A stretch of 7,462 bases of DNA from Acidobacteriota bacterium (GTDB lineage Bacteria > Acidobacteriota > Terriglobia > Terriglobales > Acidobacteriaceae). Position 1 is the first letter of the stretch. Each line of letters opens with the position of its first letter. The notes beneath the pieces were generated by a model. It ran no database searches. It saw only the letters and a list, made by a program, of their open reading frames with translations, and was not told the origin of the DNA. Location: NCBI GenBank assembly GCA_003225615.1, contig QIAS01000036.1:1-7462 (forward strand), in the 5' to 3' direction. A program made the position numbers and the translations under genes. This document shows positions 1 through 5,964 of this stretch, piece by piece.

Positions 1-280
1 CCAAGAGAACTCGCTGCAGCATTCGCAGATCGTTCAAAAGGCGGCCACTGGCTTTGACGTGGTGTTCCAGCTTTTCCAGTTTGTAAGCAACCAGCCGCAG
101 GGCTTCAACGCGGCGCGAGAGCTTATCGTTGTCTCCAGACTGGAGATCGAGTTCGACATCGCGCCTTGTGTCATTGACGGTCTCAACCAGCAACTTGAGG
201 AATTCGTGGGCACTCTCGATGCTTTCGAAGGGGGTGTGGGCACTCTCGATGCTTTCGAAGGGGGTCTCGAATGCGTTCAA
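1..280 (-). CDS. Hypothetical helical protein, 5' part only (runs off the left edge)
   Basis: This minus-strand frame stays open from 280 to the window edge and gives 93 residues. They are rich in Glu, Leu, Lys and Arg and end in an amphipathic stretch (ALRLVAYKLEKLEHH, then RLLNDLRMLQR) that suggests helix or coiled coil. No known domain is recognised. The only sensible start in frame is TTG at 278-280. It has AAGGAA about nine bases upstream, and an in-frame stop lies just before that. The frame is preferred over overlapping frames because it has GC-rich third positions and protein-like composition. Residues 6-25 are two copies of the decapeptide TPFESIESAH, encoded by a perfect 30-bp tandem repeat. 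I recall short hypothetical proteins of this kind, with one ESPFESIESAHEF-like segment, from Acidobacteria. The gene is divergent from the DUF711 gene. Its function is unknown and its C-terminus lies outside the window. Confidence 0.6.
   Translation of the reverse strand, partial: MNAFETPFESIESAHTPFESIESAHEFLKLLVETVNDTRRDVELDLQSGDNDKLSRRVEALRLVAYKLEKLEHHVKASGRLLNDLRMLQRVLL
206..265. repeat. Perfect 30-bp tandem duplication (two copies)
   Basis: Positions 206-235 and 236-265 are identical over 30 bases, each starting gtgggcactc and ending gaagggggt. The unit is a multiple of three, so it adds exactly ten residues (TPFESIESAH) to the minus-strand protein without shifting frame. No third copy is present on either side. 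The complete lack of divergence between copies suggests a recent slippage or unequal-recombination event. Confidence 0.95.
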
Positions 281-334
281 GGTCGCTATTTCCTTTCACC
301 GGCGACGGTTGTTATGCCCGTCTGCGCAACAGCG

Positions 335-363
335 CATAAATGCCGATCAATCGAAACCGTCAA
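335..363 (-). promoter_or_regulatory. Possible sigma-70-type promoter for the left-edge hypothetical gene
   Basis: Read on the minus strand, TTGACG (358-363) matches the -35 consensus at five of six bases. It is followed after 17 bases by TTTATG (335-340), a weak -10 element with three of six matches. A transcript from here would have a leader of roughly 45-50 bases before the TTG start at 280, passing a small TGCGC/GCGCA stem (323-336). The -35 is good but the -10 is poor, so this is only a candidate. Confidence 0.3.
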
Positions 364-460
364 TGTAACTGAACAGGAGGATTTTTTCCAGTGTATAGCT
401 GCAGGATGCCCTGCTGATGGGATCGCTCATACGAGGGGTTTCTGGTCTTTCTTTTCATCG

Positions 461-509
461 TTTCCGAACGTCAGGCAACTTGACTATAATTCGTCGCCCT
501 GCCGGTAAT
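461..509 (+). promoter_or_regulatory. Promoter region of the DUF711 gene
   Basis: A perfect TATAAT lies at 485-490. Its -35 partner would be TTTCCG at 461-466 with an 18-base spacer, which is weak. Transcription would then begin near 497, giving a leader of about 28 bases to the ATG at 525. An overlapping alternative uses TTGACT (480-485) as -35 and GGTAAT (504-509) as -10, also with an 18-base spacer. Either one fits the gene start and its ribosome binding site at 514-517; the sequence alone does not choose between them. Confidence 0.45.
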
Positions 510-524
510 TCTTTGGAGTTTCAT

Positions 525-1769
525 ATGGAAAATCTTGTCCGCAAGCTGGCCTCGCTCTGTTTACTCCTGCCCTTGTGCGGACCTACATGGGCAGCGCAGA
601 CCATTAGCAAGCCTAAGGTGCGGGCCATTACTGCATTTATTCGAGTCGATGCAGCTCATTACGATGCGCAGGTGCGCGAAGCTCTTAACCTACTGCGAGA
701 GGCCAGGAGCGCGTATCAACAGCGCGGTTACGAAGTGGAAACGATACGCATAACCACGCAACCGTTTCCCGAGATCATTCACGGTCTGAGTGAAGAGCAA
801 GCGATGGATTTCTTTCACGGGTTGGATGCTCTTGCCAAGCGGGAATCGTTTTTGGCAAATGTCGGGCCGGCCATGTTGGCCGACGGCGATGCGGTTGGCT
901 CGGTTGACCTGCTGGCTCGTGTGCTCACTCAGACGGAGAACCTCAACGCGAGCATCGTTGTGGCCCAGGAGGACGGAATCCACTGGAACGCCGTCCGCCA
1001 GAGCGCAAAAATTATGAAGTATGTCGCCGAGCATACTCCGCACAGCCGGGGTACTTTTCGCTTTGCAGCTACGGCGCTGCTGGCGCCGTTTGGGCCATTT
1101 TTTCCCAGTTCTTATCACACCGGCGCCGGTCATGCATTTTCGATTGGCCTTGAGGCCGCCAGCGTGGTTCAGGCAGTCCTCGAGAACAACAAGGGAAACG
1201 TCGAAAACGCCGCTCAGTCCCTAGCCGCAGAACTGAGCCGCTTCGATACGGAGTGCGAGCAAATCGCCAAGAAGATCGAAAAACGCTCTGCCTGGGCGTA
1301 TGCAGGCCTCGATCCGACTCCCGCACCTCTTGGGAAGGTGTCTATGGGGAACGCAATTGAAAAATTCATTGGAGCAAAATTTGGTTCGAGCGGGACCATG
1401 ACGGCCGCGGCGATCATTACCCGGGCCGTGAAGTCCGTACCGGTCAAACAGGTGGGTTATGCGGGGCTGATGCTTCCTGTAATGGAGGACAGCGTTCTTG
1501 CTCAACGGTGGAGTGAATCGACCTACAGCATCGATTCTCTTCTGGCCTATTCGGCGGTGTGCGGTACCGGGTTGGACACAGTCCCATTGCCCGGCGATGT
1601 AACTGAACAGCAGTTGGCGCAAATTATTGGCGACATGGCATCGCTTGCTTACAAGTGGAAGAAACCGCTTTCTGCGCGCCTGCAGCCTGTGACCGGGAAA
1701 AGAGCCGGAGAGAAGACGGATTTTGGGGATCCGATGCTTACCGATACGGTGTTGCAGAAGTTGCCGTGA
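525..1769 (+). CDS. DUF711/UPF0210-family protein with signal peptide
   Basis: The protein has 414 residues. The ATG at 525 is chosen because GGAG sits seven bases upstream and because translation from it starts with a clear signal peptide: VRK, then a hydrophobic core (LASLCLLLPLCG), then a likely cleavage after TWA near residue 23. The open frame extends upstream to 417 but that part is not protein-like. The mature part resembles DUF711 (UPF0210) proteins, especially in the C-terminal half: LDPTPAP (262-268), GSSGTMTAAA (287-296), GYAGLMLPVMED (311-322), SAVCGTGLDTVPLPGD (343-358) and a closing EKTDFGDP (396-403). The family has a fold related to glycyl-radical enzymes, as I recall, but lacks an established reaction. 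Most members I know have no export signal, so a periplasmic or extracytoplasmic location is unusual. It stands alone, convergent with the methyltransferase gene. The family call is fairly sure; the function is unknown. Confidence 0.8.
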   Translation: MENLVRKLASLCLLLPLCGPTWAAQTISKPKVRAITAFIRVDAAHYDAQVREALNLLREARSAYQQRGYEVETIRITTQPFPEIIHGLSEEQAMDFFHGLDALAKRESFLANVGPAMLADGDAVGSVDLLARVLTQTENLNASIVVAQEDGIHWNAVRQSAKIMKYVAEHTPHSRGTFRFAATALLAPFGPFFPSSYHTGAGHAFSIGLEAASVVQAVLENNKGNVENAAQSLAAELSRFDTECEQIAKKIEKRSAWAYAGLDPTPAPLGKVSMGNAIEKFIGAKFGSSGTMTAAAIITRAVKSVPVKQVGYAGLMLPVMEDSVLAQRWSESTYSIDSLLAYSAVCGTGLDTVPLPGDVTEQQLAQIIGDMASLAYKWKKPLSARLQPVTGKRAGEKTDFGDPMLTDTVLQKLP

Positions 1770-1790
1770 AAAGTCTGAATTTTGGGAAAT

Positions 1791-2594
1791 CTAAGGGCAC
1801 TGTGAACGAATTGCCCAGGCACGCGCGGGTAGTGTAATGGCCCCATCGGGATCGATTGGCAAAGAGCTTCTCAGACGTTCTCGAATCGCGCTGCGAGTTT
1901 GATCATCGCGACTGGCCAGGTAATTAGGAGCTGAACCCTGTCCCGTGAAAAATGGCTGCCAATAGTCGTCGAAATTTCCGAAACGATATACCACTTCCAA
2001 ATCGTGTACTGTAAGCTGTTCGAGGCCCACGCTTTGAAACAGGCTGCGCAGCCCATCCGGAGTGCAGAAGGGGAAGCGGCGGGCTTGATCGAAAGCTGCG
2101 GCCTCGGGATCGACGACGGTGGCCACGTTCCAAAACTCGCGCAGGAAACGTGCACCGTGGGCGTAGTCCCAAACGTAGCCTGCGACAGTGCCGCGGGGGC
2201 GGGTGACGCGCGACATTTCGAGGAGGGCCCGCTCGGGTTGCGGAATAAAGTTTAATCCCAGGCCGCAGACCGCGACATCGATCGTGGCGTCGTCGAATGG
2301 TAGCGCCATTGCGTCGACCACCTCGAAGGCTAACTTGCGATGGGCGCGATGTTGACGGGCAAATGCAACCTGCCCAGGCGAAGCGTCGATGCCAAGAACG
2401 CTGGCGGGCGAACAACGGTCCACAATAGCCTGGCTCACAATTCCGCTTCCGCAGCACACATCCAACCATCTTTCTCCCGCCGGTATGCTCAGCCATTTCA
2501 GAAACTCATCGGCCAGCAGGCGGCTCCAGCGGCCCATCCAGAGCTCGTAGGCCGCGCCCGACGTCCACTTGTCCACACTCGGATTTACCGGCAC
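1791..2594 (-). CDS. Class I SAM-dependent methyltransferase (Methyltransf_11/UbiE-like)
   Basis: The product is 267 residues from a GTG start at 2594. The open frame reaches a TTG at 2636, but the GTG has a good ribosome binding site (AAAGGTGG, about six bases away), and from there the protein begins with the NPS..KWTSGAAYE pattern usual for this group. The Rossmann-fold SAM site is visible: motif I LDVCCGSG (44-51), the acidic ribose-binding end of strand two in GIDAS (68-72), and the DAMALPFDD segment (94-102) leading into the VAVCGLGLNF strand. Motif I has Cys where most members have Gly (usual form DVGCGTG), a small deviation. The C-terminal part (FCTPDGLRSLFQSVGLEQL) is typical of small-molecule methyltransferases. 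The acceptor substrate cannot be predicted. The gene is divergent from the regulator gene, and its end is only 21 bases from the end of the DUF711 gene, with no obvious terminator between them. Confidence 0.88.
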   Translation of the reverse strand: MPVNPSVDKWTSGAAYELWMGRWSRLLADEFLKWLSIPAGERWLDVCCGSGIVSQAIVDRCSPASVLGIDASPGQVAFARQHRAHRKLAFEVVDAMALPFDDATIDVAVCGLGLNFIPQPERALLEMSRVTRPRGTVAGYVWDYAHGARFLREFWNVATVVDPEAAAFDQARRFPFCTPDGLRSLFQSVGLEQLTVHDLEVVYRFGNFDDYWQPFFTGQGSAPNYLASRDDQTRSAIRERLRSSLPIDPDGAITLPARAWAIRSQCP

Positions 2595-2628
2595 ATCGAC
2601 ACCACCTTTATCCGGGCACAGCAGAAAG

Positions 2629-2657
2629 ACTATCAAACCTTGTTGGCCTGATGTAGA
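2629..2657 (-). promoter_or_regulatory. Possible promoter of the methyltransferase gene
   Basis: On the minus strand, TCTACA (2652-2657) and GATAGT (2629-2634) each match the sigma-70 consensus at four of six bases and are separated by exactly 17 bases. This would start transcription near 2622, about 28 bases ahead of the GTG start. The -35 box overlaps the first two bases of the inverted-repeat operator candidate, so the regulator could affect both directions. The match is modest and the site is a prediction only. Confidence 0.3.
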
Positions 2658-2690
2658 TCACTGCGAACAGTGATCAGCATCACTGTGCTG
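2656..2690. promoter_or_regulatory. Operator candidate: three ATCACTG heptamers, 11 bp apart, alternating orientation
   Basis: GATCACTG (2656-2663) and CAGTGATC (2668-2675) form a perfect 8-bp inverted repeat around CGAA. A third copy of the heptamer, ATCACTG at 2679-2685, follows in the first orientation. The three heptamers begin at 2657, 2668 and 2679, exactly 11 bp or about one helical turn apart, so all lie on the same DNA face. The third copy also sits inside a smaller CAGCA/TGCTG inverted repeat (2675-2690). The site lies between the divergent methyltransferase and GntR-type regulator genes, about 60 bp ahead of the regulator start. That is where an autoregulatory FadR-type dimer would be expected to bind. 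As RNA the first pair could also form a hairpin, but no U-run follows, so it is unlikely to be a terminator. Confidence 0.55.
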
Positions 2691-2715
2691 GTTTTGGAGG
2701 TGATTTCCAATGTGA

Positions 2716-2740
2716 TGGTCCGAGGACGGACCTCAGACCA
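2716..2740 (+). promoter_or_regulatory. Leader inverted repeat with two alternative pairings
   Basis: GGTCCG (2717-2722) and CGGACC (2727-2732) form a perfect 6-bp stem around AGGA, ten bases after which comes TGGTC's second possible partner, GACCA (2736-2740). The left arm can therefore pair with either of two right arms, but not both. The structure lies 10-34 bases before the regulator's ATG, which itself has no clear Shine-Dalgarno sequence. It may be a leader RNA fold or a second protein-binding palindrome. No known riboswitch class is recognised. Confidence 0.3.
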
Positions 2741-2749
2741 GTCACGCTC

Positions 2750-3463
2750 ATGGGAACAGTCAGCGCCGGGAAAATCGAGTTCGAGGTGATCCGTAGAAGC
2801 AAGGTCTACGAACAGGTCGCCCGGCAACTCCAGCAGCGAATTATCGACGAACTGAAGCCCGGTGACCTGCTGCCGCCGGAACGCGAACTTGTGCAGATGC
2901 TCGGAGTGAGCCGCAGTTCCGTGCGGGACGCCATTCGCAGCTTGGAATTGGTGGGCCTGCTCGAGCCCCGTCAAGGCATTGGCACGGTGGTTCGTGAGCC
3001 ATCGGCTGATTCCTCTGCCAATCCCCTGGCCGGCATTCTCTTGCAGAAGCGGAAGCTGGTGGGCGAGCTGCTGGATGTTCGCAAGATGATCGAGCCGCCT
3101 CTGGCGGGGCGCGCCGCCCTGCACGCCTCTGAGGTCGCTATCGCCGAGATGGAACAGATTCTGACTCGGCAAAAAGAGAAGGTGAGCCGGGGGGAACTGG
3201 CGATCGAGGAAGATTCTGAATTCCACTACGCCATTGCCTTGGCATCCGCCAATAGCGTCGTGCTGAAGGTAGTGGATGTGCTGATGGATTTGTTGCGCGA
3301 AACCAGAGAGCGCTCCTTGCAAGTGGAAGGACGGCAGCAGAAAGCCCTTGCCGGTCACCAGCGAATTCTGGCGGCTCTCAAGCGGCGGGACGCCTCCGCG
3401 GCCGAGGCTGCCATGCGCCGGCACTTAGACGAAATCGAGAAGATCGTACTGAATAAAATCTAG
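2750..3463 (+). CDS. GntR-family transcriptional regulator, FadR/FCD subfamily
   Basis: The product is 237 residues. An N-terminal winged helix-turn-helix spans about 15-82 (KVYEQVARQLQQRI, PGDLLPPERELVQMLGVSRSSVRDAIRSLE, then GLLEPRQGIGTVV). It is followed by an all-helical FCD ligand-binding domain at about 105-230. The FCD metal-binding pattern appears intact: D155 and H159 in EDSEFH, H203 in AGHQRI and H225 in RRHL. In this subfamily such sites hold a metal that binds small carboxylates (lactate, glycolate, pyruvate and similar are known ligands of relatives). The ATG at 2750 is the first in-frame start giving a full domain, but it has no good ribosome binding site. The gene lies 33 bases ahead of the oxidoreductase gamma-delta gene on the same strand, so it is probably cotranscribed with it. 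It is the obvious local regulator, likely autoregulatory through the heptamer array upstream. The ligand is inferred to be the oxidoreductase substrate. Confidence 0.9.
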   Translation: MGTVSAGKIEFEVIRRSKVYEQVARQLQQRIIDELKPGDLLPPERELVQMLGVSRSSVRDAIRSLELVGLLEPRQGIGTVVREPSADSSANPLAGILLQKRKLVGELLDVRKMIEPPLAGRAALHASEVAIAEMEQILTRQKEKVSRGELAIEEDSEFHYAIALASANSVVLKVVDVLMDLLRETRERSLQVEGRQQKALAGHQRILAALKRRDASAAEAAMRRHLDEIEKIVLNKI

Positions 3464-3496
3464 CAGAAGATTTTGCAAAAGAATGGAGGTTGCCAA

Positions 3497-4669
3497 ATGG
3501 GCCAGCTATTCGCGGTTGAAATCATCTACCGAGGAGTCTTTCAGAAGACTCTGGCCAAGAACATTACGCGCGGGATTGTCCTGGCGGCGCACAACGAAGG
3601 CAAGCTGGGCATCTCCTTCGGGCGTTACGGAGATAGTCCGGAGCGCAATGGTATTCCGGCGAAAAGTTTCGCCATTGTCGCCAGCGATGCGCAGACGCTC
3701 GAGGCGGGCATGGCGCAATACGAGCCGAAGCAAGTCGACGTCACCGTGGTTCTCGACGATACGCTCTGTAAGGGCGCGGAATCGTGGGCCTGGTACGGGT
3801 TGCACCCAGTGCACCAAGCTCTGAAGCCCGGCGGCACACTCATCGTGGACTCGCTGCAGGATGCTCCTACGCTACTGAAGGGAATTCATCGCCGCCAAGA
3901 ACCCTACAAGTTGGGGATTGTGAAAGGCGTCACCAGCTTCTCCGGCATGTGGGTTTACAAAGACGATCACACCGACGTGCGCATTCTAGGCGCCATTGCC
4001 AAGGCACTGCCCGCAGTGGTCAGCCTCGCGTCAATCGAGAAATTCATCAACGAAAAACTGAAAAATCCGTTGAAAGCGACATCGGCCCACACGACCTTCG
4101 AGCGTTTTACCTCGATGAACGTGAAGCCCGGCGAGGGCAATGCCGAAGAGCCTTTCAGCTTCCAACTGCCCAAATGGAACAACATGCGGAAGGGAGTTTC
4201 CGTTAACGGCCAGCCGCAGGGCGGTCCCTATGCGGACCCGGTGACGAAGGAAGTTGGCGGATTCCGCCCCGTGCGCAATGACAAATTCAAGAAATATTCG
4301 ACACGGACCATGCGTCCCGTCGTGAACTTCGAGACCTGCACGAAGTGCACTTTGTGCTGGCTGAATTGCCCGGATGCGTCCTTCGACGTGACCCCGGACG
4401 GGAAATACGATGCCAACCTGGAAGCCTGCTGCGGCTGCGGTATTTGCGAAGCCGTGTGCCCGGTTCCCAATTGCATCACCATGGTCGCCGAGACGGCATT
4501 CGACGGCAACGCAAGCCAGTGGGAGGCGTTCCGCAAAGATAAGGCCGCTTACAAGGAATGGCTGAAAGCGACTGTTCAGCCGGCTGGCGAGCGTTCTCAC
4601 GGATTCCGTTATCGCGGCCAGTACAAGGAACAGATTCCCGCAGTGCTGGAAATCGCCGAAAAAGGCTAA
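3497..4669 (+). CDS. 2-oxoacid:ferredoxin oxidoreductase, fused gamma-delta subunit (probable oxalate oxidoreductase)
   Basis: The protein has 390 residues; the ATG at 3497 follows GGAGG (3485-3489) at seven bases. An upstream in-frame TTG at 3473 would place the ribosome site inside the gene, so it is rejected. Residues 1-185 correspond to the gamma (POR) domain, with RYGDSPERNGIPAKSFA (43-59) matching the family's YGxERRGxPV region. The usual N-terminal glycine motif (RGxGGQG) is replaced by YRGVFQ. A linker of about 85 residues leads to a ferredoxin-like delta domain with two complete CxxCxxCxxxC sets: C281, C284, C287, C291 and C311, C314, C317, C321, so two [4Fe-4S] clusters. A tail of about 60 residues follows. 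The subunit should carry electrons from the thiamine site to external ferredoxin. The gap to the alpha gene is 21 bases. Gamma-delta fusion as the first gene fits the three-subunit oxalate oxidoreductase layout, though pyruvate or other 2-oxoacid enzymes can also have fused subunits. Confidence 0.87.
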   Translation: MGQLFAVEIIYRGVFQKTLAKNITRGIVLAAHNEGKLGISFGRYGDSPERNGIPAKSFAIVASDAQTLEAGMAQYEPKQVDVTVVLDDTLCKGAESWAWYGLHPVHQALKPGGTLIVDSLQDAPTLLKGIHRRQEPYKLGIVKGVTSFSGMWVYKDDHTDVRILGAIAKALPAVVSLASIEKFINEKLKNPLKATSAHTTFERFTSMNVKPGEGNAEEPFSFQLPKWNNMRKGVSVNGQPQGGPYADPVTKEVGGFRPVRNDKFKKYSTRTMRPVVNFETCTKCTLCWLNCPDASFDVTPDGKYDANLEACCGCGICEAVCPVPNCITMVAETAFDGNASQWEAFRKDKAAYKEWLKATVQPAGERSHGFRYRGQYKEQIPAVLEIAEKG

Positions 4670-4690
4670 CGCCCGGACAAGGAGATTGAT

Positions 4691-5923
4691 ATGGCAACGA
4701 TTGCATTGCCCGTAGAAGAGAAAAAAAAGTACGAGCAGGAAGCCCTGATTACCGGAGCGGAAGCCATTGCGGTGGCTTGCAAGCTGGCCAACGTGGATGT
4801 AGTCACGGCTTATCCCATACGGCCTTACGACACGGTGATGCAGTACATCAGCCAGTTGAAAGCCGACGGCGAGATGGACTGCGAATACATCGTGGCGGAG
4901 GGCGAGCATTCACAGTTTGAAATTGTGAAGCACGCGTCGGTATGCGGCGCGCGCGTGTTCTGTGGTTCCAGCGGCGTAGGCTGGATGTACGCCATGGAAG
5001 CGCTGACCGTAACGCCGGCTTTGCGTGTGCCGATGGTGGCCATGGTCGGCAACCGCGCGTTGGATGATCCCGGAGCCTTCGGTGTGGAGCACAATGACGC
5101 TCTTGCCGTGCGCGACCTTGGCTGGCTTTTGAACTGGGTTGACAGCGCGCAGGAAGCGCTGGACACCGCTTTGATCGCCTACCGGGTAGCAGAAGACCCG
5201 CGGATGTTCGTTCCCTGCGCCATCAGTTGCGATGGCGCATTCCTCACGCACTCACAGGCATTGGTTAACATTCCAACGCAGGAACAGGTGAAGCAGTTCC
5301 TGCCACCGTACAAGCGTGGCGATCTGCTGCTCCATCCCGATAACGTCATCTCAGTCGCTCCGCAAGTGAATGAAGACTGGGTGATGGAGGTCCGGCGCCA
5401 GAACTACGAAGTCACGGAGCGCGCCTGCGGCGTAATTCGTGAAGTTTACGCCGACTTCGAGCGCATCTTTGGCCGCAAGTACGGCAACCCGTTCTTCGAA
5501 GAGTACATGACGGAGGATGCGGAGGTCGTTCTGCTCGGCATGGGAACGCTATCCACGCCGACCAGAGTCGCCATTCGCAAGATGCGCGAGCAAGGCAAAA
5601 AAGTCGGCTTCGTGCGCCTCCGCTGGTTCCGGCCATTTGCCGGTGTCGAGCTGGCAAAGTGCCTGGAACGCTTTAAGGCGATTGGCGTCATTGATCGTGA
5701 CTTCTCGTTTGGCTCGCCCAATCTTAGCGGCGTAGTCGCGACCGAAGTTCGATCTGCCATGTACACCGGCGCCGCCACCCGACCGCCCGTACTTGGGTTC
5801 ATCTGCGGCCTGGGCGGACGCGAAGTACTGGTTCAGGACGTGGAACATATGACCGACATCACGTTCCAGGCTGCGAAAGGCAAAGCGCAACCCTTAACTC
5901 AATGGATCGGGCTGCGGGGGTAA
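4691..5923 (+). CDS. 2-oxoacid:ferredoxin oxidoreductase alpha subunit with YPIRP motif (probable oxalate oxidoreductase)
   Basis: The protein has 410 residues, ATG at 4691 with AAGGAG (4679-4684) six bases upstream. The N-terminal POR domain (about 20-245) provides the substrate pocket and half of the thiamine diphosphate site; the PFOR_II-type domain spans about 275-375. The diagnostic feature is YPIRP at 41-45. Pyruvate:ferredoxin oxidoreductases have YPITP here, with the Thr contacting pyruvate. A second Arg, R122 in GNRALDDPGAF, is 78 residues after R44, the same spacing as Arg31 and Arg109 that I recall for Moorella thermoacetica oxalate oxidoreductase. D125 and F130 fall where its mobile switch-loop Asp112 and Phe117 would be, again from memory. 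E72 in GEHS is in place as the Glu that activates thiamine. Two arginines would suit a dianionic substrate. The predicted reaction is oxalate to two CO2 with two electrons to ferredoxin, without CoA. Family membership is near certain; oxalate specificity is inferred. Confidence 0.88.
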   Translation: MATIALPVEEKKKYEQEALITGAEAIAVACKLANVDVVTAYPIRPYDTVMQYISQLKADGEMDCEYIVAEGEHSQFEIVKHASVCGARVFCGSSGVGWMYAMEALTVTPALRVPMVAMVGNRALDDPGAFGVEHNDALAVRDLGWLLNWVDSAQEALDTALIAYRVAEDPRMFVPCAISCDGAFLTHSQALVNIPTQEQVKQFLPPYKRGDLLLHPDNVISVAPQVNEDWVMEVRRQNYEVTERACGVIREVYADFERIFGRKYGNPFFEEYMTEDAEVVLLGMGTLSTPTRVAIRKMREQGKKVGFVRLRWFRPFAGVELAKCLERFKAIGVIDRDFSFGSPNLSGVVATEVRSAMYTGAATRPPVLGFICGLGGREVLVQDVEHMTDITFQAAKGKAQPLTQWIGLRG

Positions 5924-5964
5924 CGCGTCAAGCGTTCCTGAGAGCCGGAAAGGATAACAATCAA

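Noticed and set aside
375..417. AGGAGG followed by a tiny GTG-started reading frame of eight codons (391-417)
   Set aside because: The ribosome-site match is good, but the peptide is too short to judge, has no attenuator-like context and overlaps the region between two divergent genes. Probably coincidence.
417..524. N-terminal extension of the DUF711 gene
   Set aside because: The frame is open, but the added residues would precede the signal peptide and have no ribosome site, and promoter-like sequences lie within this stretch.
363..1610. Identical 14-mer atgtaactgaacag at 363-376 and 1597-1610
   Set aside because: One copy is intergenic and the other is inside the DUF711 gene in ordinary coding sequence. 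A single 14-base match in a window of this size can arise by chance, and the flanks do not extend it.
2595..2636. Methyltransferase start at TTG 2636
   Set aside because: The added 14 residues (IVFLLCPDKGG and so on) are not typical of the family, and the GTG at 2594 has a well-placed ribosome site and the expected N-terminal pattern.
2633..3424. Long open frame opposite the GntR gene (263 codons)
   Set aside because: This is an antisense shadow of a clear FCD regulator. Its composition is His/Gln-rich and shows no domain.
4031..4909. Long antisense open frame across the gamma-delta and alpha genes (292 codons)
   Set aside because: It lies opposite two strongly supported oxidoreductase genes and has no recognisable domain; it is a by-product of GC-rich codon use.
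4691..5923. Calling the operon pyruvate:ferredoxin oxidoreductase (porA and porB)
   Set aside because: The fold and cofactors fit, but the YPITP motif expected for pyruvate is YPIRP, and the second arginine and loop match oxalate oxidoreductase better. It is kept as the main alternative.
5922..5936. AACGC/GCGTT 5-bp hairpin at the alpha stop codon
   Set aside because: The stem is short and has no U-run. It could modestly affect alpha-beta coupling, but nothing in the sequence supports more.
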